A stretch of 64,000 nucleotides of DNA from JABDIP01 sp965227455 (lineage in GTDB: Bacteria; Pseudomonadota; Alphaproteobacteria; DSM-16000; Inquilinaceae), in NCBI GenBank assembly GCA_965227455.1, contig OZ245752.1:2232001-2296000 (forward strand). The letters run 5' to 3'. The notes beneath the pieces are model-generated. The model saw nothing but the letters and a program-made list of their open reading frames with translations, was not told the origin of the DNA and searched no databases. Below, in pieces: positions 7,394 to 16,215 of this stretch (position 1 is the stretch's first letter; each line of letters begins with the position of its first letter). The translations under genes and the position numbers were made by a program.

Positions 7394-8755
7394 CTATAGG
7401 GCACCTCGGTCGGTCTCGGTGGCGAGCTCCCGGAGCGCGTCGGAGATCTCGACCGGGTAAGGGCTGGAAGGTTCAAGCCGGCGCAATCGCGCCGGCAGCG
7501 ACGCCAGCTCAGCCGTCACGTGCGTGCGGATGGCTTCGATGCTCGGAAAATCGGAGACGCGTTTGCCGTCTCGCAATACCGGCCGTACCAAGGGCGTGCC
7601 CTCGTGCGTCTCGGTGTCGAGGGCTACGATGTCCTTCGCCAACGTCCCATCGTCCTCATACCGGCGGAAGATCTGCTTGCGCCCGGGCCATGTGGCCTTG
7701 CCTTCCGATCGTTTGCGCCGTGGTCGCCCGGCGTAGTCCTGGAGCTTGTAAGCGCAGTCGAGCGCCGCGGCATCCTCCGACGTGGTGAGGCTGGTGCCGA
7801 TGCCGAACCCGTCGATCGGGGCGCCGTCGGCGATCAGACGCTCGAGGGACCATTCGTCCAGCCCGCCGCTGGCGAAGATCATGACGTCGTTGAGGCCGCC
7901 GTCATTCAGGATGCGCCGTACCCGGTGTGCGTGGCCAGCGAGATCGCCGCTGTCGAGCCGGACCCCGCGGATTGTGATGCCCTGGCCCTGGAGGCGCGGC
8001 GCCAGCGACACGACCTTGCGGGCCGCAGCCTCGGTGTCATAGGTGTCGAGCAGCAGAACCACGTTGTCTGGGCGCGATTTGGCGAAGGCTTCGAAGGCCG
8101 CCGTTTCATCGTCATGGGCCTGGATGAAGGAATGGGCCATGGTGCCGTAGATCGGAATGCCGAACAGGCGCTCCGCTGGCGTCGTCGCCGTACCGGCGAA
8201 TCCGGCGAGATAGCTGGCCCGCGCGGCGAGCAGACCGGCTTCGGCGCCGTGCGCCCGTCGCAGCCCGAAATCGACCAGCGTCTTGCCTGGGGCGGCCAGC
8301 ACCATGCGCGCCGCCTTTGACGCGATAACCGTCTGAAAATGGAGCAGGTTGATGATGCGGCTCTCGAGCAGCTGCGCTTGCGGCAGCGGCGCGGTGATCC
8401 GCACGATTGGTTCGTCGGGAAAGACAATCGTGCCCTCAGGAACCGCGTGCACGTCCCCGATGAAGCGGAAGTCCTCGAGATAGTCCAGTACAGTCCGGCC
8501 AAACCGGCCGGTCTCCTTCAGCCAATCCATCTCTGCCGGCGTGACCGCCGCAGTCTCGAGGAAATCGACCAGCTGTTCCAGTCCGGCGGCGACGAGGAAG
8601 CCGCGCGTCGGCGGCAGCTTGCGGACGAACAATTCGAACACGGCGGTATCGGTCATGCCGGCATCGAGATAGGCCTGCAGCATGTTGAGTTCGTAAAGGT
8701 CGGTCAGCAGCAGGTCGGAACAGGTCAGTGACGGGGGAACGCCTGTGAGGGGCAT
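7394..8755 (-). CDS. pncB: Nicotinate phosphoribosyltransferase
   Basis: 453 residues. It makes nicotinate mononucleotide from nicotinate and PRPP in NAD salvage. Visible family landmarks are the N-terminal LLLTDLYELNMLQAYL, the central GTMAHSFIQAHDDE with the phospho-accepting histidine, DTYDTEAAARK, VRLDSGDLA, and FGIGTSLTTS in the phosphate-binding region. The start at 8755 follows AGGAG at a good distance. A longer frame to 9100 overlaps the divergent promoter and is not supported. The gene is alone on the minus strand between hypA and the divergent hydrolase. Clustering with stress and FNR-box genes suggests NAD salvage under oxygen limitation, which is inference. Confidence 0.92.
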   Translation of the reverse strand: MPLTGVPPSLTCSDLLLTDLYELNMLQAYLDAGMTDTAVFELFVRKLPPTRGFLVAAGLEQLVDFLETAAVTPAEMDWLKETGRFGRTVLDYLEDFRFIGDVHAVPEGTIVFPDEPIVRITAPLPQAQLLESRIINLLHFQTVIASKAARMVLAAPGKTLVDFGLRRAHGAEAGLLAARASYLAGFAGTATTPAERLFGIPIYGTMAHSFIQAHDDETAAFEAFAKSRPDNVVLLLDTYDTEAAARKVVSLAPRLQGQGITIRGVRLDSGDLAGHAHRVRRILNDGGLNDVMIFASGGLDEWSLERLIADGAPIDGFGIGTSLTTSEDAAALDCAYKLQDYAGRPRRKRSEGKATWPGRKQIFRRYEDDGTLAKDIVALDTETHEGTPLVRPVLRDGKRVSDFPSIEAIRTHVTAELASLPARLRRLEPSSPYPVEISDALRELATETDRGAL

Positions 8756-8882
8756 GACATCGGCTCCTATTCCGGCGCGCATAGTGATCAATTGGCGGCA
8801 GACAGTCGCTGCTCGTCGCCAGTTCGCTCGGCGTTGAGTACTCGTCGCCCTGCTAGCATAGTCAAGGCCGCGACTCGCGGTT

Positions 8883-8896
8883 TTGATCTGGATTAA
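8883..8896. promoter_or_regulatory. FNR-like box in pncB/hydrolase divergent region
   Basis: TTGATCTGGATTAA matches TTGAT-N4-ATCAA at 9 of 10 positions. It lies 70 bp before the hydrolase GTG and 127 bp before the nicotinate phosphoribosyltransferase ATG on the other strand. It could serve either, and the shorter distance favours the hydrolase operon. Confidence 0.5.
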
Positions 8897-8965
8897 GGCG
8901 CCCCGGCGCGTCTGGGACAACACTGGCGCCACTGGCAATGGTCCGCATCGACGGAGGAGCCGGCT

Positions 8966-9673
8966 GTGCACGCCGCATCCGAGGACCCGGCCGGTACGAC
9001 CGGGAACAGCCATGTTGAAGAGATCGCGGTCCCGCCTTTGGGATTGGGCGGGACGCTGACGATTCCGCATGGAGCGCTCGGCATCGTCCTCTTCGCCCAT
9101 GGAAGCGGGAGCAGTCGGTTCAGCCCGCGCAACACCTATGTCGCAAGCGCGCTGAATGATGCCGGGGTGGGCACCCTTCTCTTCGATCTCCTGACCGAGG
9201 CAGAAGGCGAGGATCGCCGTCGCGTCTTCGACATACCGCTTCTGGCGGAGCGGCTGGCGGGCGCCACCGAATGGTTGGCGGATCAGGGGTCAGTGCGCGA
9301 TCTGCCGCTAGCCTATTTCGGATCCAGCACCGGCGCGGCGGCGGCCCTGGTCGCGTCCTGCCGGACGGACAGACCGATCGCCGCAATCGTCTCGCGTGGC
9401 GGGCGGGTTGATCTGGCCGGCGCGGACATCCCTCGTGTCGCACCACCCACGCTCATGATCGTCGGCGGGGACGATACCGGCGTGCTGGCCCTGAACGAGG
9501 ATGCCGCCCGGATGATGACCTGCGAGTGCCGCATCGAAATCGTGCCAGGAGCGTCGCATCTGTTCGAGGAGCCAGGCGCTCTGGAGCGGGTCGTGGAGTT
9601 GGCCCGCGATTGGTTTGCCGCGCATCTACGGGCCGCACGGCCGTCGACCGGAGCCGATGCCGATGTTCGCTGA
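8966..9673 (+). CDS. Alpha/beta hydrolase, dienelactone hydrolase type
   Basis: 235 residues from a GTG preceded by GGAGGAG. An oxyanion-hole-like FAHGSGSS occurs at 43-50. The nucleophile elbow is GSSTG with S121, the acid is at D169 or D170 (VGGDD) and the catalytic histidine is H198 (GASHLFEE). Triad and size fit the dienelactone hydrolase/acyl-peptidase-like group; the substrate is unknown. The first 15 residues look unstructured. It overlaps the phosphoribosyltransferase gene that follows, so the two are one operon. The same pair is known from stress-related islands in other proteobacteria (from memory, not checked). Confidence 0.85.
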   Translation: MHAASEDPAGTTGNSHVEEIAVPPLGLGGTLTIPHGALGIVLFAHGSGSSRFSPRNTYVASALNDAGVGTLLFDLLTEAEGEDRRRVFDIPLLAERLAGATEWLADQGSVRDLPLAYFGSSTGAAAALVASCRTDRPIAAIVSRGGRVDLAGADIPRVAPPTLMIVGGDDTGVLALNEDAARMMTCECRIEIVPGASHLFEEPGALERVVELARDWFAAHLRAARPSTGADADVR

Positions 9674-10340
9674 CCGCGTTGATGCCGGCCGGCAATTGGC
9701 TGCCGCGCTGCTCCACTTGAAAGATGAGAAGCCGATATTGCTGGCGTTGCCCAGGGGTGGAGTCCCGGTCGCATTCGAGGTCGCCACGCAGCTTGACGCG
9801 CCGCTCGGCCTAGTCTTTATCCGCAAGCTGGGTGCACCGTTTCAGCCGGAGTTCGCCGTAGGCGCGGTCGCCGACGGCGCGGAGCCGGTGATTGTGCTGC
9901 ACAAACCCGCTTTGGCCATGCTTGGCCTGACGAAGGAGGCGCTGCAGCCGGCCATCGACCGGGATCTCGAAGAAATTCGCCGGCGGCGGAAGATATACGG
10001 CCCGGAAGCGGTCCCGGATGACCTCGAAGGCCGAACGGTCATCCTGATCGATGACGGGATCGCCACCGGCGCGACGATGGAAGCGGCCATCGAATGGGTG
10101 CGCCGACGGCACCCGGGCCGCATGGTCATCGCCATTCCGATCGGTTCGCCGACAACGCTCGCAACGCTCGGGGAAAAGGTCGACGAAGTGGTGTGCGTAG
10201 AGAGGTCCGAGTGGTTCTCGTCGGTCGGTTCGGCCTATCGGAACTTCGCCCAGGTTGATGATGCGACGGTCACGGACCTGCTTCGCCGCGCCGCTGAGGC
10301 CAGGAAGGCGGACGATCGGTCGGATCTGACAGGCGCATAG
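9657..10340 (+). CDS. Phosphoribosyltransferase family protein
   Basis: 227 residues. The type I phosphoribosyltransferase signature VILIDDGIATGATMEAAI binds PRPP, and ALPRGGVPVAFEVA near the N-terminus is the usual diphosphate-binding loop of this subgroup. The start at 9657 has GGAG upstream and overlaps the hydrolase end by 17 bp. No specific base acceptor can be named. Proteins of this family next to hydrolases and Hsp20 are commonly annotated only as phosphoribosyltransferase. The gene ends 25 bp before the convergent rtcB. Confidence 0.85.
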   Translation: MPMFADRVDAGRQLAAALLHLKDEKPILLALPRGGVPVAFEVATQLDAPLGLVFIRKLGAPFQPEFAVGAVADGAEPVIVLHKPALAMLGLTKEALQPAIDRDLEEIRRRRKIYGPEAVPDDLEGRTVILIDDGIATGATMEAAIEWVRRRHPGRMVIAIPIGSPTTLATLGEKVDEVVCVERSEWFSSVGSAYRNFAQVDDATVTDLLRRAAEARKADDRSDLTGA

Positions 10341-10365
10341 ACGGCTGTCTGGGCCGAATTGGCTC

Positions 10366-11796
10366 TCACCCCTTGATGCAGACGATCGGTGTCAGAAACG
10401 CGACTTTGCGCGAGAGACCGGCCTCGTGGGCAGCGTCGACCACGGCGCTCACATCCTTGTATGCGCCCGGTGCCTCCTCAGCGAGGCCGCGCCAGGAATG
10501 GGAACGAATGACAATCCCCCGGCCGTACAGTTCATCGGACACTTCGCGGCCGCGCCAGCGCTTGAGCGCAGCGTGGCGGCTCATCCTGCGGCCGGCGCCG
10601 TGGCAGGACGAGCTGAAGGCGCGCTTCTCGCTCTCGGCCGTACCCGCCAGTATGTAAGAGCCGGTGCCCATGCTGCCGCCGATCAAGACCGGCTGGCCGA
10701 CAGGGCTTAGTGCCGCAGGGAGTTCGGGATGGCCGGGGCCGAAGGCGCGCGTCGCGCCCTTTCGGTGGACGTAGAGCCGCCGGCGGACCCCGTCGATCTC
10801 GTGCTCCTCGACCTTGCAGGTGTTGTGCGAAACGTCGAACAGCAGATCGAGATCGGCCTCTGGCAACAGCTTCGCGAAAACCTCGCGTGTCAGATGACCG
10901 ATGATCTGCCGGTTGGCCAAGGCGCAGTTGATGCCTGCGCGCATGGCGCCCAGATAGCGGCGGCCGATGTCGCTGTTGGCCGGGACGCAGGCTAGCTCGC
11001 GCTCCGGCAGAACGAGCCCCTCCTGCTTCGCGGCGACCGCCATCTCACGCAGGAACTCGGTGCCGATCTGATGCCCCAGCCCGCGCGAGCCGCAGTGGAT
11101 CGAAACCACGATTTCGCCCTGCTTGAGCCCGAAGGCCTCGGCGGTCTTCTCGTCATGAACCGAAGCCACTTCCTGGATCTCGAGATAGTGATTGCCCGAT
11201 CCGAGCGTTCCCATCTCGTCCCGCTGTCGGCGCTTCGCCTTCTGCGAGACCTCCTCGGGCAGGGCGCCATGCATGCAGCCCTGTTCCTCGGTTCGCTCGA
11301 GATCATCTTCCCGGCCGTAGCCGCGTTCGATGGCCCAGCGCGCCCCGCCAGCCAGCATTGCGTCCATCTCGGGCGAGTCGAGGCGGATCCGGCCCCTGCT
11401 TCCGACCCCGGCGGGGACCTTGGCGAACAACGCGTCCGCAAGTTGATCCTTGATGGGTTCGAGCCGGCTACTGGGCAGACCGGTCACCATGCAGCGCACG
11501 CCGCACGAGATGTCGAACCCAACTCCGCCGACCGAGATCACGCCGCCCTCGTCCGGCTCGAACGCCGCCACGCCGCCGATCGGAAAGCCATAGCCCCAAT
11601 GAGCATCCGGCATCGCATAGGACGCTCCGACGATACCGGGCAACTTGGCGACATTCGCCACCTGCTCGTAGACTTTGTCGTCCATGCCGCGGATCAGGTC
11701 TTCATCGGCATAGATGACGCCCGGCACTCGCATGTCGTCGACAGGTTCGATCCGCCACTCATACTCGCCGGATTGCGTTAATCGCGCGGGGTCCAT
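10366..11796 (-). CDS. rtcB: RNA-splicing ligase RtcB
   Basis: 476 residues. RtcB joins RNA 2',3'-cyclic phosphate or 3'-phosphate ends to 5'-OH ends using GTP and Mn2+. The key elements are visible: DISCGVRCM (metal cysteine), GTLGSGNHYLE (metal histidine), HCGSRGLGHQ, and SSSCHGAGRRMSR, whose histidine accepts GMP. The length is normal. The gene follows the archease gene by 37 bp on the same strand, and archease is the activating partner of RtcB, so the pair forms a complete RNA repair unit. Confidence 0.95.
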   Translation of the reverse strand: MDPARLTQSGEYEWRIEPVDDMRVPGVIYADEDLIRGMDDKVYEQVANVAKLPGIVGASYAMPDAHWGYGFPIGGVAAFEPDEGGVISVGGVGFDISCGVRCMVTGLPSSRLEPIKDQLADALFAKVPAGVGSRGRIRLDSPEMDAMLAGGARWAIERGYGREDDLERTEEQGCMHGALPEEVSQKAKRRQRDEMGTLGSGNHYLEIQEVASVHDEKTAEAFGLKQGEIVVSIHCGSRGLGHQIGTEFLREMAVAAKQEGLVLPERELACVPANSDIGRRYLGAMRAGINCALANRQIIGHLTREVFAKLLPEADLDLLFDVSHNTCKVEEHEIDGVRRRLYVHRKGATRAFGPGHPELPAALSPVGQPVLIGGSMGTGSYILAGTAESEKRAFSSSCHGAGRRMSRHAALKRWRGREVSDELYGRGIVIRSHSWRGLAEEAPGAYKDVSAVVDAAHEAGLSRKVAFLTPIVCIKG

Positions 11797-11833
11797 GTCC
11801 TCTTGTCCTCCCGAGGTCGATCAGGCCGCATGC

Positions 11834-12259
11834 TCATACATCGACCACGCACTGCGCGACCCAATGGTCCTCCACGCCCGCGATCCTGATCTCGGTAAAT
11901 GTCGCGCCCTTGATCTCGGCCGCCGGGTGGTGGCGAGCCACATCGACCGGTTCGCCCCACGCCTCGCCGGTAAGCGCGTTGCCGTCAATCCGGACGGAAA
12001 ACCGACTGAACAGCATTCGCCGCGTGGCCATCTCGTAGACCAGTGCGTTGAGCCACTCCACCAGAAGCAGCTCGTCGTCGGACCCGTCGCAGGCGATCTG
12101 CACCGAAGTAAGTGGCCGTACCAGACCGGGATCGGTTACGGCGGAGGTCATCGCCAGCGCGGCCTGTTCAAATGCCGCCGACTTCGTTTCGGCGACACCA
12201 CGCACGCCGATATCGGCGCCGTGGGGGAAGAGTTCCGAATAGCCGCCTGGCACCTTCAT
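11834..12259 (-). CDS. Archease, RtcB cofactor
   Basis: 141 residues with the archease landmarks: an N-terminal aspartate in PHGADIGVRG, a central ELLLVEWLNALVYEM helix, and a C-terminal KGATFTEIRI strand ending in a hydrophobic stretch. Archease binds metal and promotes GMP transfer to RtcB, allowing multiple turnover. Its ATG overlaps the stop of a 35-codon reading frame (ATGA) and rtcB follows directly. Confidence 0.9.
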   Translation of the reverse strand: MKVPGGYSELFPHGADIGVRGVAETKSAAFEQAALAMTSAVTDPGLVRPLTSVQIACDGSDDELLLVEWLNALVYEMATRRMLFSRFSVRIDGNALTGEAWGEPVDVARHHPAAEIKGATFTEIRIAGVEDHWVAQCVVDV

Positions 12260-12363
12260 CCCCTCGCGGCGTCATCCCGCCGGTCTGCGAGGTTACCGCG
12301 TCCATATAGGGCTTCGAATTCCGCAATGCTGGATACCGTACGCGTGATCCCGTCGCTGTCCAT
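12256..12363 (-). CDS. Short reading frame coupled to archease, possible remnant of a pyridoxamine-phosphate oxidase-like gene
   Basis: A 35-codon frame starts with ATG at 12363 (MDSDGITRTVSSIAEFEALYG) and its TGA overlaps the archease ATG. The part around SSIAEFEALYG resembles the N-terminus of flavin-binding pyridoxamine 5'-phosphate oxidase-like proteins, after which the frame ends. It may be a translated leader that couples to archease, a gene remnant, or chance. The resemblance is from memory and rests on about ten residues. Confidence 0.3.
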   Translation of the reverse strand: MDSDGITRTVSSIAEFEALYGRGNLADRRDDAARG

Positions 12364-12577
12364 GATGCAGCGCAATCCCCTGCGCCGCTTGCCGATCCGA
12401 CCGCGAACGCCGGTGATGACAAATGGGTTTCCGCAGACCGGTGTTTCGCAAGCCCGGAGCCCGAACCCGGCTCTCCGCGCAACGGTTTACGATTGCTTAA
12501 CGAATGGAGGCCTCATGTGTGGACCGTGAATGCGGGCGGCAGGCCGCCTGCCCCGCGCCCCTTGTGAAGGATCCGCC

Positions 12578-12757
12578 GTGCACACCCTCCCAGAAGACCG
12601 CTGGGTCAGCGATCGGACCCAGGAGATCTTCCACGCCCTTGTTGTCAGTGGCTCCGACCTCGCCAGCCTGCTGGCTCTGATTTCCAGCGCCTATGCCGAC
12701 GGCGGGAATCACGTGCTGGACCGGCTGCACGAGAAGGCTCAGGCAGCGTCCGACTGA
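12578..12757 (+). CDS. Small hypothetical protein
   Basis: A 59-residue frame from a GTG at 12578 (MHTLPEDRWVSDRTQEI), with a weak ribosome site. The sequence is amphipathic and helical in character (FHALVVSGSDLASLLALISSAY), with a charged C-terminus. The same frame is open from 12530 with an ATG, giving 75 residues. It lies alone between archease and hsp20 on opposite strands. No family recognised. The 12364-12577 stretch upstream shows no other feature. Confidence 0.45.
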   Translation: MHTLPEDRWVSDRTQEIFHALVVSGSDLASLLALISSAYADGGNHVLDRLHEKAQAASD

Positions 12758-12849
12758 AACCGATCCTCCTGATCGACGAAATGACGAACGGGAGCCACCG
12801 CCCGGCGAGGCTCCCGAAAGTCCGGATCGCCCGGGAAGCGCAATATTCG

Positions 12850-12869
12850 CCGGCCATGAGTCCGGCCGG
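12850..12869 (-). terminator. GC-rich hairpin after hsp20
   Basis: CCGGCC at 12850-12855 pairs with GGCCGG at 12864-12869 across an 8-nt loop, 5-24 bp beyond the hsp20 stop codon. No T-run follows on the minus strand, so intrinsic termination is uncertain. Confidence 0.3.
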
Positions 12870-12873
12870 ACGG

Positions 12874-13416
12874 CTACTTCTTCTTTGAGATCGATATCTT
12901 CTTTGCCTTGGCCTTCGCCTCGGGGCGTTTTGGTAGCACGACCTCGAGCACGCCTTTTTCGAAGGTGGCCTTGATCTTGTCCTCATCGACAGAGTCCGGA
13001 ATCCGGAAGGAACGCGCAAAGGACCCGAACCGTCTTTCCCTGAAGTAGTAGTCCTTCTTCTTCTCCTCGGTTTCGGTCTTCTTCTCGCCCTTGATGGTCA
13101 GAACGCCGTCCGAGGTCGACAGTTCCACATCTCCCTCGTCCATTCCCGGTAGCTCGGCCGAGATCTCGATCGCATCGTCGCTTTCGGCAACATCAAATCT
13201 CACCTCGGCGAGGTTCTCCTGAGGCCTTGTCAATGAGGGGAAATGGGCGAAGGGGTCGGTACGCCAGGGTGCGCGCCAGCCCTGCATCACGTCGTCAAAC
13301 ACCTGGTCCATCCGCTGGCGGAGGTCCGTCAAAGGCGAAAACACAGACTCGACGGGAGACTCAGCAGGTGCCGGCTTGCTCTCCTCGGTCTTCTTGGCGA
13401 CTTCCTTCTTAGCCAT
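12874..13416 (-). CDS. Small heat shock protein, Hsp20/alpha-crystallin family
   Basis: 180 residues. A charged N-terminus is followed by the alpha-crystallin domain at about 70-165. The typical strands are visible (EISAELPGMDEGDVELS, GVLTIKGEKK, and the closing FEKGVLEVVLPKRP), with the C-terminal IxI motif as ISISKKK. It holds unfolding proteins in an ATP-independent way. A ribosome site (AAGGAG) precedes the ATG at 13416. Two FNR-like boxes occur within 110 bp upstream, which suggests induction by low oxygen as well as heat. That is inference. Confidence 0.93.
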   Translation of the reverse strand: MAKKEVAKKTEESKPAPAESPVESVFSPLTDLRQRMDQVFDDVMQGWRAPWRTDPFAHFPSLTRPQENLAEVRFDVAESDDAIEISAELPGMDEGDVELSTSDGVLTIKGEKKTETEEKKKDYYFRERRFGSFARSFRIPDSVDEDKIKATFEKGVLEVVLPKRPEAKAKAKKISISKKK

Positions 13417-13467
13417 GGCGCTACTCCTTCAGGTCCGGTCGACCGAGCTGGCCTCCGAAATGACTCC

Positions 13468-13481
13468 TTAATGCCAGTCAA
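13468..13481 (-). promoter_or_regulatory. FNR-like box upstream of hsp20 (proximal)
   Basis: Read on the minus strand the site is TTGACTGGCATTAA, 8 of 10 matches to TTGAT-N4-ATCAA. It is centred 58 bp upstream of the hsp20 ATG. Confidence 0.4.
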
Positions 13482-13506
13482 TCTAGCTGCAGCGTCGACG
13501 GCGCCC

Positions 13507-13520
13507 ATGACGTGCGTCAA
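13507..13520 (-). promoter_or_regulatory. FNR-like box upstream of hsp20 (distal)
   Basis: Minus-strand TTGACGCACGTCAT keeps TTGA-N6-TCA with one mismatch in the outer half site, 39 bp upstream of the proximal box. It is also a near palindrome (TGACGTGCGTCA), so another regulator is possible. Confidence 0.3.
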
Positions 13521-13944
13521 TCCTGGGCACGATCGCGCTTCGCCGACGTTGGTGAATCTGACAGCTTGAACGACGTCCGGTCGCCGGCAGTGGATCCCGC
13601 CCGAGGATCAAGGGGCATGCCCTAGATCAATGCCGCGCGACCCATTCCCACTTAGATCAATAGGTTGGCGGCGCATGCCTGTCAGCACCACCTGGCGAAC
13701 ACGGAGCAGGTCGCCGTCTCTTGCGGCCGATCCGCAATACGTTGGCCAGGCCAGGCAAGAGCATGGAAAGTGATTGAAGTATGCGATCCACGTGGAAGCA
13801 CAAAAATATCACGATACGCTTGCGCGCATGGCTGCCAAGAAACGCTCTGGCGGCCGAGCGACAACGTCGTAGCAGAACCATGAGAGGGCGGCGTGATCTG
13901 TCGTCCCGTCCTGCTGAGGCTCGGCGGCGCCTTACAGTGACGCT
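13521..13944. other. Gene-free stretch between hsp20 and the glycosidase operon
   Basis: I see no credible gene here on either strand. Two AGATCAAT words (near 13623 and 13653) resemble single FNR half sites but lack a partner half at the right distance. The promoter of the 13945 operon is presumably in this stretch but was not located. Confidence 0.4.
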
Positions 13945-16215
13945 ATGCGGGAATTTGCGGCAATGGTCTGGCTAAGATGGCTACCATGGCGCTTCGCTCT
14001 CAGCCGGATCGCCGAGCGTCATGGCTTTCTCGATCCCATCGCCGTCATGGCCCGGATGCGCGGCTTCATGCAGCCATCGGAGGTCGCGGAGCCGATCGAG
14101 CTCCTGCGGGCCGGAGCGGTGCTTCACGCGCGCGGTCTTATCAACAGCCGTGTGATCCAGCACAATTTGGATTGGGTGTGGCCCTTCTGGGTGGAACGGC
14201 AATTCGATCCGAATGACCCGTCGTTCATCCCGCGGGCCTTTTCGATCACCCACATCAATCTGACCCATCGCAACTGGACAGCGGTCGGTCAGCCCGATTG
14301 CCCAAAGTTGCCGATCGTCGATCCTAGAGGCCTGGTCACGCCTCACTTCAACGGATGGTCGCTGGATGGCTGGATCGTCTCCGAGGCGGGCCAGGAATTG
14401 TTGCCTTCGCGCACGGAGAGCACAAGGCAACGCCTGGATCTGATCAACAATGTGTCGGTGCACACCGAGTCGTCGGACGCCGGCCTGTCGTTGGCGGCTG
14501 ACGTACGGACGGAGCTGGAGGATGGTCGGCCCGTGTGTCGGGTCGACTATTCCGCGCAGGCGGACTGCCCCGCCGCGCTCGTCGTGTCGCTCAGGCCATG
14601 CAATCCCGAAGGCGTGAGCTTCGTGCACGACGTCCAGCTGGCTGGCGACCGCCGGACATGGTCGATTGACGGGCAGTCATCGGTCCACTTCAGCGATCCG
14701 GTCGACAGCCATCACGTTTCGGACTACCGCGCCGGCGACGTTCATATCCATCTCGCCGATCGTGAGGACCAGACTGCCGGTGAGTGCGACGTCGGAATGG
14801 CCACGGCCGCGGCCATGTTCCGGTTGTCGCGGGGACGACCGCGACGAGTCAGCGCGACGGTTCCGCTTGAAACCGGCAGGCCAGCGGGCGGACCGTCGCT
14901 TCCCGGTTGGTCGGCCAGCTTGGAGAGCCATTGCCGGGCAAGCCTGCCGGACGCGCGCATGCAGTTCCTCTACGCCGCCGCCATCCGCATGCTGGTCCTC
15001 CATGCGTGGGGCGATGTCGTCCCCGGGCCTTTCACATACAAACGCTTCTGGTTCCGCGACGCGGCCTTTCTAATCAGCGCGTTGTTGGCGGCCGGACTGA
15101 TTGAACGGGCGGAACGCGCGATCGACCGCTTCCCGGCGCGACAGACCCGTGCCGGCTATTTCCATTCCCAAGACGGAGAGTGGGACTCGAATGGAGAGGC
15201 ATTGTGGATAATGCACCGCTTCTGCGCGCTGTCCGGGCAACCGCCAAAACGGGAATGGCTCGGGCCGATCGACAAGGCGGCCCGTTGGATCGTCCGCAAA
15301 CGGACACCCGAGACGGCAACCGGGCGCCATTCTGGGCTGCTCCCGGCCGGGTTCAGTGCCGAGCACCTCGGACCCAACGACTACTACTACTGGGACGATT
15401 TCTGGGGCGTGGCAGGCCTCAGGGCAGCTGCCGAGCTGAGCCGCATGGCCGGCGATGTAGCCGCAAGCGTAGAGTTCGGCCGCGAGGCGGATGCCTTCGC
15501 CGCGGCCATCGATGCCAGTCTCGAACGCGACTCGCAGCGCCTTCGCCGTCCGGCGATGCCGGCCTCGCCCTATCGCCGGCTGGACGCCGGAGCCATCGGA
15601 TCCCTGGCAGCCGGCTACCCTCTTCAGCTCGTCGCCGACAACGATCCGCGATTGCTCGACACGGTCGATTTTCTGATGCAATCGCATTTCGTGGATGGTG
15701 GTTTCTTCCAGGATATGACGCATTCGGGCATCAACGCCTATCTGACGCTGCACATCGCGCAAATACTGCTTCGCGCCAACGATGAACGCTGGCTCGACCT
15801 GATGAATACGGTTGCACGACTGGCGACGCCGACCGGTCAATGGCCGGAAGCGATTCACCCGGCAACAGGGGGCGGCTGCATGGGAGACGGCCAGCATATC
15901 TGGGCGGCTGCGGAGTGGATCCTGATGATCCGGAACTGCTTCGTGCGTGAGGAGGACAACCAGCTCATCATCGGGTCCGGGATCCCGCAGCACTGGATTG
16001 AGGGCGAGACTGAGCTTGGTTTCGGGCCCGCGCCGACAGCCTTCGGCACGGTGACCGTTACGGTGCGGTCGCTTAGCGACAGGATCACCGTATATTGGCA
16101 GGCGAGTTGGCATGCCGAAGCGCCGGTCATCCATATCCGATTGCCCGGGATGCCGGCAATTGCGGCCGAGCCCGGCGCGAACTCGGTCGAAATTGAGCGG
16201 GTCGTCGCGGCATGA
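13945..16215 (+). CDS. Six-hairpin glycosidase-like protein (amylo-alpha-1,6-glucosidase-related)
   Basis: 756 residues. The N-terminal ~300 residues are rich in beta strands. From about 330 on there is an (alpha/alpha) toroid with aromatic and acidic motifs of glycogen-debranching-like enzymes (RFWFRDAAFLISALL, NDYYYWDDFWGVAGL, QWPEAIHPATGGG). No signal peptide is evident, so a cytoplasmic place is likely. The substrate is unknown. The stop codon overlaps the following glycosyltransferase gene, giving a three-gene operon with a GT4 enzyme and a phosphatase/EEP fusion. A role in turnover or trimming of a glycan or glycolipid is inference. The start is uncertain among several early codons. Confidence 0.75.
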   Translation: MREFAAMVWLRWLPWRFALSRIAERHGFLDPIAVMARMRGFMQPSEVAEPIELLRAGAVLHARGLINSRVIQHNLDWVWPFWVERQFDPNDPSFIPRAFSITHINLTHRNWTAVGQPDCPKLPIVDPRGLVTPHFNGWSLDGWIVSEAGQELLPSRTESTRQRLDLINNVSVHTESSDAGLSLAADVRTELEDGRPVCRVDYSAQADCPAALVVSLRPCNPEGVSFVHDVQLAGDRRTWSIDGQSSVHFSDPVDSHHVSDYRAGDVHIHLADREDQTAGECDVGMATAAAMFRLSRGRPRRVSATVPLETGRPAGGPSLPGWSASLESHCRASLPDARMQFLYAAAIRMLVLHAWGDVVPGPFTYKRFWFRDAAFLISALLAAGLIERAERAIDRFPARQTRAGYFHSQDGEWDSNGEALWIMHRFCALSGQPPKREWLGPIDKAARWIVRKRTPETATGRHSGLLPAGFSAEHLGPNDYYYWDDFWGVAGLRAAAELSRMAGDVAASVEFGREADAFAAAIDASLERDSQRLRRPAMPASPYRRLDAGAIGSLAAGYPLQLVADNDPRLLDTVDFLMQSHFVDGGFFQDMTHSGINAYLTLHIAQILLRANDERWLDLMNTVARLATPTGQWPEAIHPATGGGCMGDGQHIWAAAEWILMIRNCFVREEDNQLIIGSGIPQHWIEGETELGFGPAPTAFGTVTVTVRSLSDRITVYWQASWHAEAPVIHIRLPGMPAIAAEPGANSVEIERVVAA

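Noticed and set aside
13618..13660. Two further FNR boxes before the glycosidase operon
   Set aside because: Only single AGATCAAT half sites are present; the partner half at four-base distance does not match.
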